Source: Callaeas wilsoni (taxonomy: Eukaryota; Chordata; Aves; Passeriformes; Callaeidae). Taken from it: a DNA stretch of 64,000 nt. Positions 49,393 through 60,799 of the stretch are shown piece after piece. The position numbers were made by a program, and so were the translations under genes. Below the pieces are notes generated by a model. It was not told the origin of the DNA and did no database searches. It worked only from the letters and a program-made list of their open reading frames with translations. Each line of letters opens with the position of its first letter. The stretch's first letter is position 1. Location of the stretch: positions 186,001 to 250,000 of the forward strand of contig VWPU01012287.1 in NCBI GenBank assembly GCA_013398955.1, read 5' to 3'.

Positions 49393-52300
49393 TATGCCTT
49401 TTTTGGGTTGTTTCCTCCTGGATTTCTGTCCATGCCGGCACAGGTACTCAGAGGACAAGAGTGCCCTCTCTGCAGTGTGAGACAGCCTGGCCACGTGTCC
49501 AGGAGCCAGGGCTGTTAAACTACTGTGAAGCGCTTCTCCTTAATGTTGTTTTAATCTCACTATACAGCAGTGGCAGCTTGGCATGATGGGAAGACAGACT
49601 GGCTCTGTTTGTGACTGCTGCTCCCTTGCTGAATGAATTTGAGTAACTCAACTTGGCACTTCCAGTTTTTTTCCTTGCTTTTCCTGCTTTGGCTATTCAG
49701 GATAAGCAAGATTTGTCATTTCTCTGTCTAGAAGACACAAGCTTGCATTGAGAAGGCTCTTTTCTTTTTAACTTTCAACACAGTTCACTGGCTTGGGCTT
49801 GGTACAATGGCCGGCGTGCAGTGTAACCTGTGTTCAATAACTTCCATCTGAAAAACACCACCTGGGTGTGCACTTACATGGGAGGCTCTTTAGGACAGAG
49901 TCACTTTTTCCTCTACATTTTTGTGCAGTACCTCGTGGCTGCATCCTGCATGCACTACTATTTATGTGTAATAAATAATAAAAATTAAGAATATTTGATA
50001 TTTTTAAAGGGAAAGCCAGTGTCTCGTCTTACTATCCAGTTTTTTATTCCCAGCCCAGACAGCGGCTGTACTATGATACACTAGCTTCATCATCTTCTTT
50101 CTATTGGGCTTTGTGAAAGCTTTGCTAAATTTCCATTCCAAGAATTAGACTAATTGCAAATGTAGAGCTCTCTGTGGAATTGTAATATATTTAATCTTAA
50201 CAGCTAATGCAAAAGATAGCAATGCTGTAGATGCTATTTTTAGGCACATGGCCTAACGTTCTATAAATTTTGAGAGATGTTATCAAACAGCAGTGGAATT
50301 TTACAAGTGACACTAGTGAGTATGTTCATCTCCCAGCATATCTGAGGGACTCAGTCTGACAACTGCTCAAGGTATCTGGCTTCAGCAGCCATTTAATTTT
50401 TCTCCTGTATCTTCCTGGCCCTTCCTGATATTGACAATGATTTCAGGGATTTCAGTCTCTCTGTATTATCTTTTCTACTTCACAAACAGTGGGAAACCTA
50501 TCATTTTGCCTTCTTTACTAATGGAAAATACTTAGCTGAGGCATTTACATCCAGAGCTGGAGCCTGAAGCAGAGCCCACTACTCGCTGTTATTGCTAAAC
50601 TGGTGATCAGATTGTTGTGTGTAGCTGTAAGGTAGAAGCTCCCCATCTTTCCTGACCCTGATTTCATGCCATAGTTTAGAGTTACACGTCTCTGGTAGGC
50701 AGCAGAACACAGTAGTGTCATACTTTGTTCTTTCTTGCTGGTTTTGGGGGGCACAACAATGGACCTGCCCTACGAGTGAATGTGGGTGAATTTAGACTCC
50801 AATAGTGGCTCATAGATTAGGGAAACAATCACATTGCAGTGAGGGAGATTTTTTGTAACTAATTTTGGTGCTTAGTCAGTCTTTTAAGGGCCAGAAGTAG
50901 TCCTGGCTTTTAAAATCCTAAACCTAGAAGGTTTGGGGGATTTTCTGTTGTTTAAACTGAACCCAGGTGCAAAACTGAATAAGCAAATGAAAGCCCTCAA
51001 TTTGCACAAACTTGATGTTTTAATTGGAGGCTACAAATTTTCATTTTCAGCTGGTTTTTGATTTGCTGTTTCCTAGGAGTGGCAGAAATTGCAGCATTTC
51101 CTAGGGATTAGAAAGGAAAACTAGTGCAGTGATTTTCTTTAAGAGAAATGTCTTTACTGTACTCTTTACCGATCTGAGGGGCTCAGCCTGCAACTGGCAT
51201 GACTTTTTAACTCTTCTTTGTTTGAACAAAAGCAATTTTTAAATTGTGCCCATGCTTTAAAGCACCAAAACAATGTTCTTATCAATGCTGTGCAAGCCAA
51301 GACCCAAGGCAGTTGTGGCTTGCAGAGTATGGTATCTTTGCTGACAGAAATGGGTAGGAAAATGAGCATTAAGTTTCCCCAGGACAGACATGATTTTACA
51401 TGTCTTTTATGTATATAGATTTGTTATGATGGACCATTAAGGATTTGAAAAAAATGAGTGTAGTTGTTCCTGTTAGGCTGTAACTGAAAACAATGAGGAC
51501 TATTGTTTATTGTTGCTTATTTTAAATGTTTTTATCTCAGTATCTTCAAATATAGTAATTTTTTCTGGTCTGAAAGCATAATCTATAATTATCTTTACTA
51601 ATGAAATGTGACAAACTTACCAGAAGAGTTTATATTTTCAAAATCCGTAGCTCGTATGGAATCTGCTTCAAAGAGCTGTCACATGCATCACCAGGGTATA
51701 CATGGTTTATGCACCTCTAAAACTTTTCCTGGCTTTCTAAGGCTAGGAAATAATGTTTGTGATGTAAGGTATTCTACATTCTTAAGTTATGCCATGCTGT
51801 CAGTGACTATGCATAGCTGCTGCCCACTGCCATTGCCAGCACAGTAAATTGGGTCCATGGCGGATGATTTTGTTATTAGCGCATGAATGTGCATACACAC
51901 ATTTATTCAGTTGTTTTTCACGTGCCCATGGATGTATACATACAGAAAGAAACCACAGTGTTTGTCACCGTGAAGTATTTTTTAACATGTGACCAACAAG
52001 TGAGGTTATTATTGCTATAAATCTGCAGAATCAGTCTGTACTATTACTGTTTATTGCTATAAAGTTACATTAACTATGTTTTTGTTATAAATATTTTTGT
52101 GGGATTTTTCAAGTGCTTCCATTGTGTATTTTAAGAGATAAAAATGTAATCTTCACACCATACCAAAGTTTCCCAGGGTATTTCTTCACAAAAAGCTATT
52201 ATTAGAGGACTTTCATAGTGTTAATTTCTTTTCTGCCTCAAAAAAACTGGCTTAAGACAGCAATCAAGAACTTCAAACTGTAATTCACGAGCCATGTTCA

Positions 52301-52507
52301 AATCCTATTAGTTCCCCTAATATAACTGATTTACTGATTTGAAGTTTCTCACATTTTCCATTTAATTATATGAGATGCCAGAAAATTTTGTCGTGGAAAA
52401 GCCAATAACTTAAAGCTACATTCAGTGAATAAAATATTGTACCCTGTTGCATAATCCCATAGATTTGAATTAATCCTAGCTATGGGAAATGAAATGAGGG
52501 AGTCTAC

Positions 52508-52556
52508 TTTGAATACTAACAATTTTGAAATCTATGAATTTTGAATACTAACAATT
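52508..52556. repeat. 17-base direct repeat at 32-base spacing
   Basis: The word TTTGAATACTAACAATT occurs exactly at 52508-52524 and again at 52540-52556. The sequence between the copies also carries part of the unit (TTTTGAA), so this looks like a small local duplication. Confidence 0.8.
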
Positions 52557-55500
52557 AGCAAATCTTGTAGAAATTCTTTTGAGGTGATAAGGATTTTGTT
52601 GAAGCCACTTTGGTAAGAATGAACAGATAAAATTGAGATATGGTTACAGAATATCTCCTCAGACATCTTAATGCTCCTTTTTTCCATGTGGAAAACCATA
52701 ATGTCTAGTGCTTGTGTCACCGTAACAAAATCTCTGTATTCTGAGATACCCTCTAAAGTGATAATGCTGTAAGGCTATAAAAGAGGTTCTTGCCTCATGT
52801 CCCAGTTTATGGACATTTCACCTGTCTTATTAGAGGTTTTCAGGTGGGTCACACAATCAAAACAAAGCAAAACCAGAAGCATTTTCAAAAATGTTTGTGT
52901 AGCTTGCTTGCTGCAGGTTTGTGAGTGGGAACAAGCAGATGGAAGCAGAGAAATGCCCAAGGTGGCTTTTCAGCTGGATATTGACAGATTGGGACCCCAT
53001 CCCCATGGCATTCTGGTGGTCACCAAGGGAGCTGAGGCTGGTGCTGTTAATGCTCATGGCTACCTTCAAAGCAATGGCAAATACCTTTGTTGTGTTTTGT
53101 TTGAGAGTCTGATTTGACAAACTTTGGAGTCCGAGCCTTTGCCTCTGGATCTGTTTATGTATTTCTGAGCAAAATGCAGCTTCGGTGGATTTAACCTCAG
53201 TTGTTTTAGTTACTGGATGGTAATAAAAATTCCTGCCATATAAGTTAACTGTAACATTATTTAAGCTAAATATGTCATGACCATATGATGACAACTTAAA
53301 GAAAAAAAGCCAAAGGAACAGTGTGTAAATGCAACACATGGAACATAAAAATGCTAGTATTTTGAGACTCATAATTGGATTAAAGTGAAAGGAAATGCCC
53401 TTCATCCTTTTGGGCTTCAATATATTTGGACATAGAGGGATACATATTTTATGTTGCTAGATTATGCACAGTCTTCTGTTAGCATTTTTGCACCACTCCA
53501 TTATTTTGATGATGAACATGTGTGCATGTGACTTCATTCTGTGCTGTATTGTTTGCTGGTAGAAAATGTCAGATTGATTAATGGTGCTTTTTAACAAAAA
53601 GGAATATTACAGCTATTCTGACTATCTTCTTTAAATGACTGCATAACATATTTTGCCTCATTGTCCAGCTTATTATTATTTTCGTAGGCACAGAATGCCT
53701 TTTAGAAATACTTAAAGATCTCAAGAGATGGGAACCAGCAGTACATCCTTGGATAAAATGTCCATAAGTTTAGCCTACCTCACTGTCCTGCTTTGAAATG
53801 GTTTTCATTTTATTTGCCTTAACTTTGTTATACCAAATTACAAACATGGCAGGGTCTTGTCAGGTTTTTTCGATTTTAAAACACTTTTAGTAAAAACAAC
53901 TCTAGTTTCAGAAATTTCCAAATGGAAAGTAAGAAAAATTAAAAGTCAAAAACTCTTCTTCAATGGATGTTTGTTTAACCCAGGGGATTGCTTTGAATTA
54001 CAGCAAAATGGAGAATTACTACAATTCCCAAATTTTCCATAATTTGTTTTCATTTCCTGCTTCACTTATATGGCAATATTCATGGTAGCTGTTAGATATC
54101 TAGCACCTCAGTAAAAACGAGATTTTCATGTTTCTCTGGTGACAACTGATTTGTACTTGGGACCATAAAAATCTCTCTTATGAGGGCATAGATGGATCAG
54201 ACATATGGCACTGGTAAAGAATCACAGCCAGGGTTGCCAGAGATTTCTTTTGTTTTTTCCTATGTTGCACAGAAAAAGCTGCTTTCCTCAAACAATGAAA
54301 TGAGGAAATACATAAATCTCTGTATTTTGTGTGTTTCTGTTTTGCAGCATTGGTTCTGCCCGGGGTCATTGCTAACCAATCTTATCTTGTTCCCTTCTGC
54401 TGATTTACTAGGTTTGTGCATTGTGTGTAATATCCTGATCCCACTGAAGATTTATTCCATTTATTTAATGAAATTTTTGTGGGTAGACCCAAAGAAGTTT
54501 ATTGTAATTAGTAATGCAAAGTATATGCATGGCCAGAATCAGGGAATCCAAGTCATGGTAACTGACCGGGAGCAAGGAATCATGGAATTATTCCCTTCTG
54601 GTCAGTACAACTCCTGCAGGCTCAAGCTCTGAATTGAGGTACTTGTGGGTTTGAATATAACTGTGATTAAGTTCCTTGATGGCAAAAGTGATCACCTCTA
54701 AAAGCTAGGATCACTTCTGCTAGTCTGTATCATCAAACAAGTATTTGGGGAAGCAAAAAAGTTTTGGCTGCTTTGAAAAGTCACAAAGCAAAAAACATCA
54801 AAACAGCATGGCTGAAGTGCACTTTAATGAACGTGAATAATATAAAACCTATTTCTGTAGACAGGCTTTTCATCTGAATAGTCTCTTCAGTCTACTGTGT
54901 TTCATTTTGTTAGCTTATCACTGACATTTTAACCAATCCTTTCCAGGGTCCATCTGGTGGTCCATCTGTCTTCAGCATCTACAGTTCACTGTGTGACAAA
55001 TGACATATACACTATTAAAGAATAACAATTAGCTACAAAATTAAACATAAAGGTTACACAAATTGCATACTTCTGTTAACAAACAGTGTCACACTAAGGC
55101 ATGAAGAATTTGGCAAGTCAGACAGCAAAAGTATACTTTATATCACAGAGCAAAACATATTTAGGTCAAATGATTTGCTGTGATTTTTTTTTTCTACCCC
55201 TCGGGTCTTCTGAATAACAGATGTTGGCTGTACAGTGTTTTGATTATGCAGAACCTTTTTAATGCAGTAATATTCACTATAAAGGTCAGATTTACATGCA
55301 AAGCAAAATAGTAAAATTATTCATCAACCAAATATTTGTCATTCACCATGCATTACTTCAGGATAATCACCTTGAAGCAGGGAAATTATAGGACCCTTCT
55401 CATTTAAAAAAGCACAGCAAATTTCCAGTACAGCTGCAGTGTGAGCTTAACACTTGTTCTACCTGCTCTGGTTCAAAATAACCTGTCCCCTGACACAGGG

Positions 55501-56194
55501 AGGTTGTGTATGAACTGTGTCAATTTACCAGAGACCAAAAGAGGAAAGTGTTAACAACTGAACTGGGATCATTTGACTCCTGAATCGTTCTGCAGAGTAT
55601 GTGTATATACCTATGCACAGAGAGGAAGTCTGCAGTATTCCATGTATCAGCCAAGTGGTGGAGAAGTTGCCCTGAGTAGGCTTCCTGCGAAAGGTAGTGC
55701 TCGAAGAATGGTAAGGTTAAAAAAGAAAACTGGTGAAAGTGGCAGGGCAACCTTTTAACACAGCAGTGTCTTTGCATCGGCATGGTTCAGTAGTTCAGCA
55801 AGTCTTTTCCAGTCATTTCGTGCCAAAAAGTGGCATCCATCCAAATTCCTTGCATGCTATTCTTGCATTCTGGTAGGTGCAGCTTTCCCACCTGTTGGCT
55901 CCCTTTAAAGAACCTTGAATGCTTAATGAGTACTTCTGACCTGATAAAATGTGACTGGACTTTGCAAGTATAGCCACACTTGGGACTGTAAAGAATTTTG
56001 GGAAGCAGGTTGGAAGAACAAATCAAATCCATACTATTGCAGAGTTTGGGGTATTTTAATCATTTTTTTAAGACCAGTTTTGGCCCAGTTTCTCTTTTTT
56101 TTAATTTTTTTTCTTTTTATAATTAATTCAGGACATCACAATGAATTAGAAAAGAGAAGTGGTTTTGAAATTTGAGAGTTTCTTTTCTCTCCAG

Positions 56195-56339
56195 AGTCAG
56201 CAATTCTGGCCTCTTTCTCTTCTGGGAGACACAGAGGCTCAGCTACTGCCCCTTTCATTTCTTTCTTCCCCTCTCCTGGAGCTCACCTCATCACCATCTT
56301 CTTTGTTAAACTTCATCTTCATGTATGAGCTGATGACAG
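56195..56339 (+). CDS. Candidate internal exon, unknown product (antisense alternative)
   Basis: An acceptor with a good pyrimidine tract (TTCTTTTCTCTCCAG ending 56194) and a donor, ACAG/GTAGGAAG (56340), enclose 145 bases. These are open in one frame only, starting in phase 0 and leaving in phase 1. The peptide is rich in Leu and Ser (for example WPLSLLGDTEAQLLPLSFL) and matches nothing I know. The opposite strand also has exon-like signals here: an acceptor ending CATCAG, 43 open bases (SYMKMKFNKEDGDE), and a GTGAGC donor. Both cannot easily be real. Strand composition favours the + reading. Confidence 0.2.
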
Positions 56340-59300
56340 GTAGGAAGAATGCATGGACCTACTTACATTTAAGTATTCATTTCTCTGTTCTTAAAATTAT
56401 TTCTCGATGGGAAAGGAGGGTGGATCCCATCCTAAATCCTAGGCAGAAAAGAGTATTAACCTGAACTTTCAGAGATTGAATTGTTGATGTTGTTATTAAG
56501 AAGAAATATGTTTAAAGCCCCTACTCTTTTCTGATTTATCCTATGCTCTGTAACAGGGACTGTTTGTGCCCTGCTAAATGCATGAACAGTTGTAGACAAT
56601 AACTCATTTGTCAGTGGAACTCTGTATTACCAGTGTATCACACGGGTTTTTTGCCCTTTCAGGGCTTGGCAAACTACCTTGGAATATGTGGCTATTGCTG
56701 AACCCAGATTGTTGTGGTGAATTAATATGCTCTAGGAGAGGCACAGATATGACTCTAAAGAGATCTAGAGCACATACAAGATTTCAGGGGTGTGTTGAGA
56801 AGCATAAAGGAGAAGACAAGGTCATACATATTAGGGGAAGGACTGTGAAGGACAGAATTTAGGAAGAATGTGGAGGAGGATTACAATTAATACATTCAGT
56901 CCATGTCAGAGTGGTACCAGCCCCAGCTGTGTCGGACCCTCAGCTTGGTGACTGTTCACCTGCAGACCAGAGCTCTGGGCAGGAGTCAAGTAAAGAAGGA
57001 AGTCCTTGGCTCTGACAAGGAATCGATGGTCAGTTTGAAGGGCAGAAATTAGCTGTGGGGTGAGCTACAATTTTGTGTGTGGAGTAACAAGGTTTTTATT
57101 GATAATGGGGGAAGTGGATGAGCAGAAGGGTGAAAAAATTTCCTAGTGATGCAAAGTTAATCAAACGTAGGGATTGAGGGAATCTTAAAGAATGCTAATG
57201 GCCCTGTCAGGGTGATAGTGATTGAAAATCAGCACTCCTAGACACAAAACTACATGAATTATTGACAAATTTCACATTGTTTTCATGGTAGAAGTGTAAC
57301 AAAACCTCTTTTTATGCTGCAAAATATCCAACAAAGGCAATACCTGTTGTTCGTGGGGTACAAGTGACCGGGAGCATGTGCTCCATAGTAAATGCTGATA
57401 AGACTTTTGCCAAATGACAGCTATCCCAGTAGTGAACTTCATTATGTTCAAATTTTTCCATTCCCTTTCCTGTCCTACAGTATTGGAGGAAAGTAAAATT
57501 GACACTCTCCTTCAGAGATGGCCTCACCTGGTGCGTGAAATGATCTTAGATGCTTTCTGCATCTTAAAATGTGCAAGCACTCTTGAATTCTTCAGGAAGA
57601 AAGACCTTCTCCAAAGGCAAGGTAAAGGAGTAGTATAGTCCTCCAGACTGTGGCCAAACATCATAATTATGTTTAATAATTCTTAATAGTAATAATGCTA
57701 CTAACAGCTGTTTTAAATATTAAAGGAATAGGTGTAGATTTTAGGATTTACCAAGGCCATCTATTTCTACCCAAAAAATGTAAAATTTGGCTAGTTCCAA
57801 ACTTTTCCTATGTAAAGATGGCTAGTTCCAACAAAACTATTAAAAGCGTCACACTTTTAAGCATGTAGTGAATTACATGGCTGTACAAGTACTGGAGAAA
57901 TTCTTATTTATTTGTTTTTTGCAGTCAATAGTTGACACAGCATTTGTTTTCCCTTTGTTGATTTTTTTTTTTAACAACCTAATGCAGAGTGCCTAAATGT
58001 TGCACTTAATTTATTTTTCTGCTTGAATGGCGAATGCCAATTTGTCTGGAGGCAACAATTTCACTTACTATCAGCTAGCATTCCTCTCTCAGCAACAAAG
58101 GCCGAATATTTTTGAAAGAAAATATGTAGTAACATTAAGAAAAATTACCGCCCTTAGAAGAAAAGCTTTAGAATAAAACTTGAAAGTGTCAAAATTGCTG
58201 TAATATCTTCTGTATCTATGTGAGAAAATGATGATCGGGCCTTAAATTTATGAATGCAATTTTGTTGTTCTTCCAGAACAGACAGGGCATCCTCTAGCAT
58301 TGTTTTCAGTCTTCAGTACTAAAGGAAAACAAATTAATACTTCATAGGGGTGCTGTCAGTGAGGAGGTTAGCACATGTGTGCAGCCACTGCAGTGGTCGG
58401 GCTCAGGTGCGGGATGGCCGCGTTGGCTGTGCTGGTCGAGCCCAACAAACTTTGAGTGCTTCTGCAAGCACAAGAATCGAGCCTCACTGTGAGCACACAT
58501 CAGCCCTCTGCATTGCCAAACAAAATCCACACCGAGTCTGCTTTCCCGTGCCTGGGCTGGGAATTCGGGTGCTGCGTGGTTGTGAAGCTGCGCTGCACGG
58601 TCTGAGGGCAGGGCTGGAGCAGAGCAGCTTCAGCTGCCCCTCCCCGGCCCCACTGCTTCAGGTACGGCTGGACTGTAAAAAGATGTTCAGAATTCGCATC
58701 AAATTCCCATAAATCTAAGTTACCCAAGCCTGCTTCAAGACTAACCGTTGCAGAGCTGTCAGGCTTTTGTTCCACTTTATGAATGCCCTTGATAAGAAGG
58801 TTAGGCTGTATGATTGGGTTTTGTTTTTTCTTTTTTGCCTGTAAAGGTGCCCAACTGATAATCTTAGAGAATAAAATCCTCTTTTCAGTCAAAAAGCAGA
58901 TAACTGCCTGTGAAGTGACAGTGCAGGTCTCTGTTCTGACCTGTAAGGAGATGAAGGAATACCAAAGACTGTAACATTTTCAGTTCATACTTATTCAGAC
59001 CTGACTGGCATCCAAGACACTAAGTACATCTGGCAACGATGTCACGTTACAGACAACCTGCCCTTCTTGAGAAAGACTGAAATTTCTGCATGTGTTTTTT
59101 GCAGCTGACAGAACATCTCTGGGATATTGCAAAAGTTTTAAGTCTGCACTTGTTTTTTATTTGATCATAGGCTTTTTTCCCCATGGAAAGAATAAGATTT
59201 ATTTCATAAAAAGTATGATTTTGGAGCTATATAATAATTTTTAATAGCTTGAAATGCATCTCTATAAGGTTGAATGCTTCAAATTAATAATGTCAGAATA

Positions 59301-60624
59301 TAAAGTTATGAAACTTGCAACAAAACTTAGTATTTTCTAAGGAGGAAAACAGAAGCACTTTTGGTTTGTGGGCTATTTTTGCTAAGACTATTTACTTAGA
59401 AAACTCTTCAGCAGTTAGGGGTGTTCCCAGGATCAGTGTTTTGGTGCTGAGTAGAGAGGCAACTCCAGACTGATATTAAAGAAGTAACTGTTCCTGGCCG
59501 TTGCTGATCTGAGATAGATCCAAACTGAAAAAATAAAGAAAAAAATGCTATGGGCTGTGATATTACCTGGTATTGGCCACTGAATTGCAAGCTGGGCAAC
59601 AGAGTACCAATTTCGCTTCCAGTTCCTAGTCATTCCTGTTTCAGTGTTCTGCTTCATCCTGATAACACTTGTTCCTCTAACTTAGGAAGATGCTGATTTC
59701 TCTTAATGGTTTAAAACAGATTCTGTACTGTTGCAGACACAGTGTGGCAAATATTTCCCTACATTTTACGTGGCCCTGTGGTTCAGGCTTTCTTACTAAA
59801 CTCAGGTGTTTGATGCAGATTCAAAACTCCATTTTCACAGAGCTTGTTGCCACAGAACAGTTTCTTTTAGGCAAGTCTCATATGCTGTAGTCAGGTAGAA
59901 ATATTGACTGTCTCTGTGGTTGCAGCAAAGGCCTTGGGTAGCAAGCAGCAATGGAACATCAAATATACTTAACAATCCTATTTAAGCAAAAAACGATCTC
60001 TCAGTGAAGGACTCTGTATCCTAAGGGTATTTGCACCAGTCCAGATGCAAGGATTACTGTTTAAAACAGTCTTGAAAACAGTTCATTTATTCTATTCCTA
60101 AATACTTCAAGTCATTTGAAAGCGTTTTCCTTGCTGTCAGTTCATCTTGTCACTTAGCCAATTTCAAGAGTGCTCAAGACAGTCTTCTCCTGGATCAGCT
60201 TTGACAACATGTCCAAGGAATTTTTTAAAGTAACAATACTAAATAAATAGTGTGGGCATTGGTCATCGTTCACGCTCAGCTCTATCTGCATCTCCTTTCT
60301 AATCACATCAAAAGGCTGTCTAGGTGTCTTGCTTTGTAATATTGCCAAGAGTAAGCTTTGGACTCAAGAAGTGGATTTGAAGCTCCCACTAGGATGTGCA
60401 TGGCATTGCATTTGGCAGAGCTGACTGACTGCAGTGCACAGTGATTCGTGAACAAAGCTGCCAGGTCACCTTATTTGTTTCCTGCAAGTATTCAGCACTA
60501 GCCTGATACTTGGGGAAGTGCTCAGAAATCCCTTTCAGTTCATAAACAGGAAAACCATCTTCTTTTTCCTTGCCTGCATTCTGTCTTTGACCTTACTACA
60601 GCATTGATTTGCTCCTTTTCTTAG
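56340..60624. other. Non-coding DNA with one GC-richer patch
   Basis: No gene is supported. At 58380-58670 GC content rises and about a dozen CpGs occur, ending in a donor-like CAG/GTACGG at 58661. This is weaker than the islands at 1.5 and 30 kb and could be an exon, a repeat or a minor promoter. The remainder is AT-rich. The 120- and 130-codon frames across the patch on opposite strands conflict and are not called. Confidence 0.35.
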
Positions 60625-60798
60625 TAAAACCAGCTAGAGGATCTGACCTCAATTTCCCAGGATTCTGTGTTTGTCAGCAGGGAGCTACCATCAGGACAAG
60701 AAGGAAAAGCTGTGTTTCTGGATCTGTTTGCATCAAGCTCAGTAGCCAGGCTCCATTGCAACAGGGGCACTGGTCTTTGCTGTGTGTTTGTATACCAG
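60625..60798 (+). CDS. Candidate internal exon with Cys-rich reading, unknown product
   Basis: The acceptor CTCCTTTTCTTAG (ending 60624) and the donor CCAG/GTAACC (60799) enclose 174 bases. One frame is open through the exon, entering in phase 2 and leaving in phase 1, and reads a stretch with spaced cysteines (FCVCQQG...RKSCVSGSVC...LLCVCIP). A second frame with no recognised content is also open over most of it. Another good donor, GTGCAG/GTAAGC, lies at 60948. Cysteine spacing alone does not identify a domain. The signals are reasonable and the orientation agrees with rightward transcription. Confidence 0.18.
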
Positions 60799-60799
60799 G

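Larger units (their letters stand above)
45380..56190. other. Non-coding DNA, T-rich on the + strand, with minor repeats
   Basis: No exon is supported with confidence. T exceeds A in sampled rows (46501: 22 T, 11 A; 50401: 24 T, 10 A; 55201: 23 T, 13 A), fitting rightward transcription. A small CpG cluster (about nine in 65 bases) lies at 49079-49145 without other promoter signs. A strong acceptor-like sequence ends at 54347, but no matching donor with an open frame was found. Microsatellites and a tRNA-like stretch are listed separately. Confidence 0.4.

Noticed and set aside
52857..53420. 187-codon minus-strand frame with a hydrophobic segment near its start
   Set aside because: The hydrophobic run comes from T-rich DNA. 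No family is recognised, and the direction opposes the inferred transcription.
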